Assembly (NCBI GenBank): GCA_001972305.1
Contig: BDDD01002137.1
Span: 18,155-82,154, forward strand
DNA: 64,000 nt
Source: Cephalotus follicularis
Lineage: Eukaryota; Streptophyta; Magnoliopsida; Oxalidales; Cephalotaceae
Reading direction: 5' to 3'
Shown here: piece by piece, positions 55,901-64,000 of the stretch
Layout: each line of letters opens with the position of its first letter
Position numbering within the stretch: position 1 is the stretch's first letter
Made by a program: the position numbers and the translations under genes
The notes under the pieces: generated by a model
Told to the model about the DNA's origin: nothing
Seen by the model: the letters and a program-made list of their open reading frames with translations, nothing else
The model's database searches: none

Positions 55901-56697
55901 TTAAGAACGACAAGGAAGTTGACGCCCGTCTACGAAATCTAGCAAGTGCACCTTCGACAAAAGAGAGGTCGTGGAAGGGGTATGTCGTCAACGGGTACAA
56001 GTTTCACACAAGAGATGCATCGAGGACCTCAACAACTCAAAATTGGGGTGTAATGATCAAGGGAAGCACTTGGAATGAAACTTGTAGTGACTTTTACGGA
56101 GCCTTGGTCGACGTCGTGGAGCTCAATTTCTATGGAAAAGACAACAACGTTGTTTTATTCAAGTGTGATTGGGTTGACACCTCGGAGAGAGGTACCAGAG
56201 TTGACGAGTTTGGGATTGTTCGGCTGAACCCAGAAAAGGAACTCCCCACATACGAGCCTTTCATGCTAGCGAGTTAGGCTGTGCAGGTGTTCTACGCACC
56301 TAGCATTTCCAATGATCGTAGGTACAAAGGGTGGGTGACTGTAATAAAAATGAAACCCAGAAATTCCTACACCCTTCCTCATTATGTGGAAGAAGATTGC
56401 GATGATTTGGGTATGGATATGACATTGCAAGAAGATGTCGCGACCGATCCACTAGGATCACTTGCAGCTGATTTAGGACCTGAAAGTCAAGATTCCCTTC
56501 GAGGAGATGGTGAATGGGAGGAGGTAGTATTGCCTCCAGATGTTCGAATAAGAGATCCTACGCCAGACCGTGAAAATACGGATGACGAGGAAGTCGAATG
56601 GGAATACGATGTTTCTGACACGGAAGAGGAGGACAAAGTGATGGAATATGATTCCAATAGTCAGGACGACATGGATATTGATAGTATGGATTAAACT
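52964..56697 (+). pseudogene. CACTA transposase (TNP2 type), multi-exon, with stops
   Basis: Residues 1-95 are the transposase-associated domain (SWMSRR, CPCSCCKL, LHLLKKGFTPHYTLW). A TAG at 53537 ends the first stretch, and the same gene continues with the TNP2 domain: ATDGFYLFG, SGWSTHGHLACPYC, LDVMHIEKNVFENI. A DUF4218 part follows (KSHDCHVFMQRLLP, SMEHLLVHLTYEAKVCGP). Introns with GT..AG borders are inferred at 55234-55308, 55619-55696 and 55799-55900. The DUF4216 part (WGVMIKGSTW, LFKCDWVD) contains TAG at 56275. Exon 2 also carries a frame change near 55537 and a TAG near 55575. An acidic Asp/Glu tail ends at 56694. The intact enzyme cuts the CACTA ends in the nucleus; this copy should not make full-length protein. 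Confidence 0.9.
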
Positions 56698-56847
56698 GTA
56701 AGTTAATAGTGTAGTATATGTTGTAAGTACTGTTTGCAATAGTATTCTTAATGTTCTAATGTGACACGATATTGTAATTTGATAATATATAGTAGGACAA
56801 TTGTATGTAGTTTGTATCATTTTTAAATATGGCGAGTGCTTGCAGAT

Positions 56848-58461
56848 ATGCCTCGGAGACTCTCGCATCTCTCTATCTCTAGCACACACTCAGCATCTAC
56901 ACACCCCGAGCCGGACTCCATGGAGCCGGGGTCCCAGGAGCAGGATATCGATGTTCCCAATGCTAGTAAGAAAATTTGTTATGTTACAATATTTGACATT
57001 AGACTGTTTTTCGTATTGTCGAAGATTTTTTGTTATATTTTATTATATATGTTTACAGTGAAACGTAACCATGTTTTTGAATCAGGTTCCCATTAGCAAC
57101 GGATGAGGGGAGCTAGTAGAGGGGCGGACTTGCCCCCGCAGGAGGTTGACGCTAGACCTATTCGGCATATCACTCCGAATGGGTAAAGTGACTAGTAATT
57201 TGAGTACATTTTTTTAAACCTAACCTATGATGTATGTGCTAATAATTGTTTGTTTAATTGCAAGTGTTTTGAGGAGATGGACGTGAAGAACATGATAGTG
57301 TCCATCATCAAGTGCCGAATACTACAGCCATGGATCACTTGGAGCCAGTGGCCTAATGCAGAGAAGGAACTACTGTGGGAGAAACTATTGGTGGGTAAAA
57401 CTATTTCAATTTATCGTAAATATTATTTAGGTTGTTTTTGACCGACTAATTGTTTTGGCACTAATGTTTTGTAGGAGTACTTCCAATTTCTTCCATCTGA
57501 TGCACATAGCAGATAGCCATTCTATAGTTACGCGCAGGAGAATTACCCAAAATGGATGCGTAACTATAGGAGGAAGGCAATGACGGGCGCTGGGGTGCAG
57601 CAGATGAGCCCGGAGTGCATGCAGCATGGCCCTGCAGAGATACCACGGCTAGTGTGGGATGAAATGGTGAATAGGTGGTTGTCCGAGGATTTTCAGAAGC
57701 GGGCAAGAACAAATGCCATCAATAGGGCGAACAAAGCACACACCACCTACACTGGCGGCAGTCACACTATGGAGAGATAGTTGCAGATTGGGGTAAGTAA
57801 TAAACTAAATTTATGATTATGGTGATTAATAAACTTAATTTGTGTTTCAAACTAATTCGAAATACCATTTGACTTGCAGGTGGCCAAGGGGAAACCGCAT
57901 GTGGATGTATACTTAGACACCCATAAGAAGGCGGGGGATGATACTCTTCCATCTCCTATTATAATGGAGAGGATGGTGAGTTACAAACTGAAATGAATGT
58001 CACTTAACTGATTACAATCACTTAACTGATTAATCTTGTATTTTTTGTAGGAAAAGTACTGGGCTGCTGCTGGGCCGGATACTGTGGAGGGGCCCGATGG
58101 TACTAGGGTGCCAGCTCCCTTCGACGTCCTGGCATGGACAGAGGCTACTGGGGGTCCGCGGAAGGGCAAGATCCGTGGATTAGGGAACCATATGACTTCC
58201 ACGAAGATGCTACCACAAGCACTCCGAGGTACTCAGTCGGGAGTGGGAGGTCAGAGTTGCCCATTCACTTCACACCCATCACAGAGCACCCCAGGGTCAG
58301 ACAGAGTCTCAGACATTCAAGGCCAGTTGGACCGGATGGAGTCGAAGATGGAGACTTTTATGGCTAATATGACGAAGATGATGATGGAGTCTCGGTCCAC
58401 AAGCACACCATCTGATCACAGTTCGCCGTGGTCTCGGCACCCCCCCTTCCAGCCATCCTGA
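56848..58461 (+). pseudogene. Second CACTA gene (Ptta/En/Spm 'transposase_24' type), multi-exon, with stops
   Basis: Exons inferred from GT..AG borders: 56848-56965, 57059-57184, about 57263-57389, 57475 to about 57790, about 57879-57974 and 58051-58461. Motifs are RILQPWITWSQWPNAEKE, YPKWMRNYRRKAMTG, PRLVWDEMVNRWLSEDFQKR, NKAHTTYTGGSH, KGKPHVDVYLDTHKK and, near the end, the coiled coil QGQLDRMESKMETFM. The family is the plant En/Spm accessory protein, probably the one that binds subterminal repeats; that role is inferred here. TAG codons lie near 57094, after HSR near 57513 and at 57778. It follows the transposase by about 150 bases in the same orientation. Confidence 0.85.
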
Positions 58462-58737
58462 GATTCGGACGATAGTGATAGCGATGACCAGTAGTAGTAG
58501 TCTGTTGTATCTAACATATTCTAACACTGTTATGTATTTGACATATTATCCTTTGTATAAAATGCTGACAAAACTTTTTTCCATTGTTTTGTTAGTCCAG
58601 AATGAATGAAATGTGTCTATTGCTGAGAATTGTCAAATATAAACTGTTATTGTGGTTGTTGCTAAAATGAATTGCAGGTTTTGCATGGAGTTTAGGGTAG
58701 AGATTCTGCTTATAGTTCCTGTAGCAGGATCTGCATA
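58462..58737 (+). other. CACTA 3' noncoding stretch
   Basis: AT-rich sequence between the second gene and the right subterminal array. I see nothing else in it. Confidence 0.7.
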
Positions 58738-59137
58738 ATGGCGAGGGCTCGGCGAGGGCATGGCGAGGCGTTGGCGAGGGCATTCTGCAGCAACTATGTG
58801 TGGCGAGGGCATAAACCCTCGCCATGCCCTCGCTATGGCGAGGCCACAGCGAGGGAGGCGATGACAGGGGTAGTCCAGGGCCCTAGCCATACCCTCGCCA
58901 TGGCGAGGGTATGGCGAGGGTATCGGTCATACCCTCGCCATGGCGAGGGGAGACTGCCCTAGCCATGCCCTCTGTGTGGCGACGGCAGTGGATGGCGAGG
59001 GGACTCTACCCTCGTCGTACCCTCCCCATCCCCTCGCCGTAGTGGCTGGCAAGGAGTAAATTGGCGAGGGTGTATTCCCCTCGCCATTCCCTCGCCGTAG
59101 ACTCAATGGCGAGGGGAAGTGCCCTCGCCGTTGCCCC
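58738..59137. repeat. Right subterminal GGCGAGGGCA array (about two dozen copies)
   Basis: GGCGAGGG and CCCTCGCC words in both orientations, often as CCCTCGCCATGGCGAGGG inverted pairs, fill 400 bases. It is far denser than the left array, an asymmetry usual in CACTA elements. The Arg/Pro-rich ORFs over it are repeat translations. Confidence 0.9.
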
Positions 59138-59151
59138 CTTTTTCTGTAGTG

Positions 59152-59960
59152 TCGGCCATTTAGTAATAGCTTCAACCTTGGCAGGATCCACAGTAATCCC
59201 TTCCACTGTAACTACATGGCCTAGAAACGCCACCTGTTCCAACCAGAACTCACATTTAGAGAACTTTGCGTATAGCTGATTCTTCCTCAGAATACCAAGC
59301 ACTATACGAAGTTGATATTCATGTTCTTCCTTTGATTTCGAATATACACGGATATCATCGATGAACAAAATCACAAACTGATCCAGAAACTCATGAAAAA
59401 CCCGATTCATAAGGTCCATGAAAATTGTCGGTGCATTCGTAAGCCCAAACGGCATCACCAGAAATTCGTAATGCCCACACCGTGTACGGAAAGCGGTCTT
59501 AGGCACATCCTCATCTTTTATCCGCAACTGATGATATCCAGACCTAAAATCGATCTTAGAAAAATACCGTGCACCTTGGAGTTGATCAAATAGGTCATCA
59601 ATCCTAGGCAAAGGGTATTTATTACGAACAGTGATCCGATTTAGTTCTCTGTAATCAATACACAGTCTCATAGACCCGTATTTCTTCTTCACTAACAAAA
59701 CCGGAGCTCCCCACGGCGAAACACTCAGCCGGATAAAACCCCGATCTAACAACTCTTGCAATTGCCCTTTCAGCTCTTGCAACCCAAGCGGTGCCATCCT
59801 ATATGGTGCTTTAGATATAGGTGCCGCCCCAGGAATGAGCTCAATGGTGAACTCCACTTCCCGTTGCGGTGGCAAACCCGGTAACTCCTCCGGAAACACA
59901 TCAGAAAACTCTCTAACCATAGGATAGCTACTAACTTCTGAGCTTTCATAACATATATGA
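59152..59960 (-). pseudogene. G3 reverse transcriptase, upstream part
   Basis: An open stretch of about 255 codons up to the CACTA junction: [103 protein letters not shown] and [17 protein letters not shown]. All RT catalytic Asp residues are present. The residues encoded between 59006 and 59151 belong to the CACTA end, not RT. A TAG lies just upstream near 59965. Confidence 0.92.
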
Positions 59961-59988
59961 TCTTAACATCTTTCATAGGCCGCGAACC

Positions 59989-60486
59989 CTAATAAATAAA
60001 ATCAGGTCGATCCACTTCTCCGAACAGACTCCTCCGAGCATGACAATCAATCGTAGCCCGATGGCGCTCCAACCAATCCATCCCCAGAATAACATCGAAA
60101 TCATACATATCTATAGGAAAAAGATCCGCATCACGAATCTGATCATCGAAAACAATAGGGCAAGCATAAAAACACTCAGATATCACAACAGATGTCCCTA
60201 TAGGGGTAGAAAGAACCAAAGCAGGATCAAACAACTGTGAAGGCATCCCAAGATGCCAAACAAAAGATCTCGCTACAACCGAGTGCGTCGATCCAGTATC
60301 ATATAACACATAAGCTCTACGGTTACCAACAGAAATAAAACCTGAAACCGTACCTGGAGCACTAGCTGCCTGATGAATCGTAATTGCAAAGACTCGGCCT
60401 CCCATGTTGCGCTGCCCAGCATTCGCACCATTACCCTTCCTTTCCTTAGCACGAGGATCCTGGCAATCCATCGCGAAGTGTCCCAT
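59989..60486 (-). pseudogene. G3 second knuckle and aspartic protease
   Basis: Begins inside the zinc knuckle (MGHFAMDCQDPRAKERKG) directly after a stop, then SAPGTVSGFISVGNRRAYVL, active site YDTGSTHSVVARSFVW and [20 protein letters not shown]. The DTG triad is intact. It is in frame with the preceding gag segment. Confidence 0.9.
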
Positions 60487-61539
60487 CTATCCACATACAA
60501 AACAGGCCCCACCAACTTTATAACAGCTACCGACTGGATGATACCTACCACAAGCATCACATCTAGTGATCTGAACATCGGGGTTACCCCCATCAGCTCC
60601 CTGTGCATTCTTCTGATCATTTCCTTGCTGACGTTGTTGATTACCATGTCTATTCTGCTTGTGATCTTTCTTATGTTGTTTACCTCCTCTGCCCCTGTTC
60701 CACGAACTGCCTTGACCCTTGTTCTGCTGTCCATAACCTTGTTCACTCCTATACCGCTTTTTATCCCCCTCCTGGCGTGCTGCCTGGAAGTCCAATCTCT
60801 CCAGCTCAATGTTTTTAGGAGCATTTGCAACTTCAGCTACATCCGCAAATTTGGAGTTTATCAGCTTTCCCCTCAACTGGTAATGCAGCTTCCACTTGAA
60901 GTTTTCAGCTTGCTCGGATGCTGACCCAGCCGGGGATCCAGCAAACCCAGCCAATCTAGTGAAACGGGTCAAGAACTCCGAAACCGTTTCTCCATCTTTC
61001 TGCCTGGTATTGACAAACTCTCTAGCATAGGCCTCCTTATCAGCAGTGGAGAAATACTGCTGATAGAAGACATCCCGGATCTCAGACCACAATAGAGCAT
61101 CTGCATAACCTTCACCCTTAGCCGAATTCAGAGTATTCCACCATTTATGGGCATCTCCTTCTAGTTTGTAAGCCGCCAACCTTACCTTCTACTAATCATC
61201 ACACCTCAAAACACTAAAGATCTTCTGCATATGTGCTACCCAGTGTTCGGCTTCTACAGGAGTCACAGCCGAACTGAAAGACTGAGGCCTCTGTTTTTAA
61301 AACCAATCAAGCCAAACATGAGTAGGTGTGCAATGCCTATCCCCAGTTTCCATATCCCTCTGAACCTCGGCCGGAGCATTCTCCTCAACAACTTGTTCCC
61401 GATTTCGTTGTTGCATAACACGATTCACTTCCTGAGCAACTGTCTGACGAACCAACTCTTCCACAGAAGGCTGATTTCTGACTTCATTTCGAGCCCCAGC
61501 TGGTGCAGTTCTCTGAAGAGTGTTTCTTGTGCGTACCAT
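60487..61539 (-). pseudogene. gag: G3 gag
   Basis: Starts MVRTRNTLQRTAPAGARNEV at 61539. Stops occur at 61297 and at two adjacent codons near 61185, then 230 open codons follow: AAYKLEGDAHKWWNTL, FYQQYFSTADKEAYAREFVN, VSEFLTRFTRLAGFAG, and a Gln/Gly/Lys/Arg-rich RNA-binding tail. A Cys-rich CDACGRYHPVGSC precedes the CCHC knuckle, which is broken by a TAG at 60484-60486 (CFVCG then MGHFAMDC). Confidence 0.9.
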
Positions 61540-61672
61540 CTACGAAGGAAACCGAAACACAAAATCAAAACAGAAAGCATATCAGAAAGGCCAAAACATA
61601 ACAGTCCTAACCCAAGTCTACCCAAGCTCACAGGTCAAACTTAGTTAGGTCTTCTAAGGAACAAAGCCTATT

Positions 61673-61683
61673 CTCTGATACCA
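61673..61683 (-). other. G3 primer-binding site
   Basis: CTCTGATACCA on the plus strand, i.e. TGGTATCAGAG on the minus strand, 5 bases inside the LTR border at 61689. It fixes the orientation of this LTR family and of solo LTR Z. Confidence 0.92.
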
Positions 61684-61688
61684 TAAAC

Positions 61689-64000
61689 TGTAACACCCCT
61701 GAGCTGTGGGAGTCACCACAGGTGCAAAATACATAATCTTAACATAACTTAACATACTAGAAAAGTTCATCTTTATTAAAAACGCGATGGTTTAAAGCAT
61801 AATAAAAAACATACTGAAACTGATCATAACTGAAACCTATTCATAATCCCAAAAGTCAAAAAAAAAAATGAAATAACATATTGTTTATTAAACGGGTCCC
61901 ACTATGACCACATAAACAAAAAGGGATCAGCTCCTAGACGATCCTCAGACATATGGGAGTCACACTCATTACACATTGCCCCTTTGCTCCTGATAACTTG
62001 CCGCATGGAAACAAAAACGCGGCTGAGCAAACCTCGGTACTCATATAGAATATAAAACAGTAAACTATATTTTAAAGCAAGATTTCAAAAGTACTTTAAA
62101 GCAGAAATCTTAAGCAATAAAATACTTTAAAACATACTTTGTAAATGCCCGCGGCAAAACATATAAACCAAGTTCATAACTTTGAAACCATAAGGTATAC
62201 CTTTCCAAAACGTAGGTTCCATAACTGAGCACCAAAACCCATTACATATCCGAAACACATAATAGCAAGGGGTTCGCGACACCCACATTGCCAAATAGAA
62301 TTGCAGTGTACGGCACTACACATACAATTCTCATATCCCAAAACATATAACTAGGATCGATCCATACGCCTCTATCACAAATCCTATCCAAGGATATCCC
62401 AGAGAGACGCTGTAAACTAATCACACCGTTACGGAAAGTGTCATGCCCCCGTGCCAGGCTCACAGCATGCCTATGGTACCCCCATAGGTGGTTATAAAAA
62501 GCTCAGTATTTCACCATTTCAAAAACTTTATTTCATCAAATCAATTTAAAATACGTAGAAAGGTTTTCCCAAAACATAATCATAAATCGTTCTCAAACGA
62601 TATAGTTTCACATATACTTTCATAATCAAAATGCAACTCTTTTATTTTCACAAATAAGAGACATTTGCATAGCATTTCGTAAACATAACACAGCTGAATC
62701 CATTAAGCCAGGGAATATATTCAATAAAATATTAACTGACTTTATTTCAAAATCCAAACATAACGGAGTTCATATTCTAAAAAGAGACATATTCATAAAC
62801 TGAATTTGTTTCAAATAAACCAGATGTCCAAAAGAAATATCCGTTCATCTCATTAAAACAGAACAGCTTCAATTCAGATAAAACAAAAATAAAGAATCTG
62901 TATTTATTGTCAAAACAGAACTGAATCAGTAAGAGTTTATCAAGGAACGAAAATCCGTACCTTATGCGATCACAGACTAACTTACGAATTTCCGGTAAAC
63001 TTAATTTGCCTCACGTAGCACAATAATCTATTCAACATAACAATTTTCAAATAAGGGTCTAAAATTCATTTTGAACATAAAAAAGAATCATAATGATGTT
63101 TACAATAGACCCGGATCATCGGAAGAACAAACGGATGAAAACAAAAGTTTACAAAACAATCCAGCCGACTGTTTCAAGAATCCAGTCGACTAACAAGGGG
63201 TGGCAGTCCACTACACAACAGGGCCAGTCGACTACTCGACCTGGACATGCAAGCAGTCGACTGAATCAGGGGTCCAGCCGACTACTCAACACAAGACAGT
63301 CGACTGTTCATATGGGCAGTCGACTGTTCTGGGTGTCAGAACAGCAATTCAGTGCAATTTTGTGCAACTTAGCAGCCAAGACTCAGATTTTTCGACACTA
63401 GAAGATTACCAACATTAAAAACAACCTTGCATGGCATGTAAAACCATGTTATAACACTGAATTCGACAGATACATGTTGACAGAAAATTATTTAAGGTGA
63501 CAGGGACTTTCAACCATAACATACAATTTCATAGCTCCAATTATGTCCATTTATGATGATCACATGCATCAAAATCAGATTAAATAACATTTCCTAGGTG
63601 TCTACAGATCGTTACAACCAAGGATTTATTTGACAGAACATCAAGAATGCCGAAACCACAACAAAACCATCTCTAGCAACCAATGTACAAAAATTTTGAT
63701 GGCAACAATCCAAGACCAATTACCAAGACATAACAACATAGGAAACCAACTTGATGGATGTCAAAAACAGTTGCAGAAACACCAATTCAGAGAACACAGT
63801 GGCTGATCAAAAAGGAAAACGAGAGGAAGATATCAAGAATTCAAAGCCTGTCAACTATACCAAACATTGCAAAAACGATTCCTACATTGAAACCATGAAG
63901 AAACTAACCTAATTGATGAAGCAAGAACACCAAAAACACAATGACTCTCCAATGGCAGGTTCGGCAGCAACCACAAGCAAAGAAAGATGGCTTCCACAAT
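61689..64000 (-). repeat. G3 5' LTR, truncated by the window edge
   Basis: Starts on the plus strand TGTAACACCCCTGAGC and is collinear with 42683-44119 plus 48511-49386. It shows the uninterrupted Copia-2 target site GGAAG near 63120. The window ends at CTTCCACAAT, the very place where the 3' LTR is truncated. Confidence 0.9.
63160..63330. repeat. CAGTCGACTG array, G3 5' LTR
   Basis: Eight copies, better preserved than in the 3' LTR. Spacing matches Z and the 3' LTR. Confidence 0.88.

Larger units (their letters stand above)
51503..59151 (+). mobile_element. CACTA (En/Spm) transposon in G3 RT (7649 bp)
   Basis: Ends CACTACTAAAAAA and TTTTTCTGTAGTG, with a perfect 3-bp TSD TCG (51500-51502 and 59152-59154), the CACTA signature. 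The terminal 32 bases (51503-51534 and 59120-59151) form imperfect inverted repeats sharing CAACGGCGAGGGCA. It carries subterminal GGCGAGGGCA arrays, a TNP2-type transposase gene and a second transposon gene. The G3 RT reading resumes cleanly across the TSD, so the element landed in an existing retrotransposon. Confidence 0.96.
42683..64000 (-). mobile_element. Gypsy element G3 (Tekay/Del-like chromovirus, - strand), 5' LTR runs off the window
   Basis: Read leftward: 5' LTR (>64000-61689), primer site (61683-61673), gag, protease and RT (61539-59155), CACTA insertion, rest of RT/RNase H (51502-50874), integrase with chromodomain (50871-49390) and 3' LTR (49386-42683), itself split by Copia-2. 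The left TSD would be CGTTG (42678-42682). Coding damage is lighter than in G1 and G2: most domains are open over long stretches. Confidence 0.9.

Noticed and set aside
58592-59175. Arg/Ala/Pro-rich ORFs near the CACTA right end
   Set aside because: Translations of the GGCGAGGGCA subterminal repeats in several frames.
8414-61683. TGGTATCAGAG matches as tRNA gene fragments
   Set aside because: Each lies just inside an LTR border in the right orientation, so they are primer-binding sites. No cloverleaf could be drawn around them.

Overview
The window is a repeat-only stretch of a flowering-plant nuclear genome. The basis is plant-type Ty3/Gypsy chromoviruses and Ty1/Copia elements primed by initiator-Met tRNA (TGGTATCAGAG sites), a CACTA (En/Spm) DNA transposon, long LTRs of 1-2.9 kb and many microsatellites. 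I found no host gene, rRNA or tRNA gene. The species cannot be named from this sequence. Almost every base belongs to a stack of mobile elements inserted into one another, and most boundaries can be placed to the base by terminal TG..CA (or CACTA) ends and short target-site duplications (TSDs).

Layout, left to right. (1) 1-459 is the end of an LTR, element X, sitting in the 5' LTR of Gypsy G1 (+, to 15723). That LTR also holds solo LTR Y (2361-7992, -), which holds solo LTR Z (3264-5941, -). G1 has decayed gag, PR, RT, RNase H and IN at 8596-13160 and a 3' LTR at 13214-15723. (2) G1 appears to sit in the 3' LTR of Gypsy G2 (-, 15724 to about 33732). G2 is cut by an unclassified 1.4-kb insert in integrase (18615-20055), solo LTR S1 in RNase H (21315-23960) and Copia-1 in gag (26409-33461). 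(3) 33733-34849 is unassigned LTR-like DNA. (4) 34850-42682 is a large non-autonomous element (LARD) in an LTR-internal-LTR-internal arrangement. (5) Gypsy G3 (-, 42683 to beyond the right edge) interrupts the second LARD internal region. Its 3' LTR carries the gag-only element Copia-2 (44120-48510) and its reverse transcriptase carries a 7.6-kb CACTA element (51503-59151, +) with both transposon genes.

How the parts relate. Each Gypsy element encodes Gag, protease, RT/RNase H and an integrase resembling the Tekay/Del chromovirus type; all copies carry stops, frameshifts or insertions. Copia-1 has lost the region between protease and RNase H but keeps gag and an extra downstream ORF. Copia-2 retains only gag. 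The LARD retains scraps of gag and integrase. All of these would depend on proteins from intact relatives elsewhere. The CACTA element has matching terminal repeats and two-sided subterminal arrays, but both genes contain in-frame stops.

The most unusual signal is shared by elements that are otherwise unrelated. The LTRs carry arrays of 10-bp palindromes built on one core, GTCGAC, with family-specific flanks: CA-GTCGAC-TG in Copia-1 and Z/G3, GC-GTCGAC-GC in G1, G2, Copia-2 and the unclassified insert, and GA-GTCGAC-TC in the LARD and S1. In both Copia elements the array lies immediately upstream of a TATA-like box, the position expected for a U3 enhancer. In Copia-1 a second array precedes the extra ORF. 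A second structural surprise is a roughly 105-bp-arm foldback just upstream of the CACTA transposase gene.
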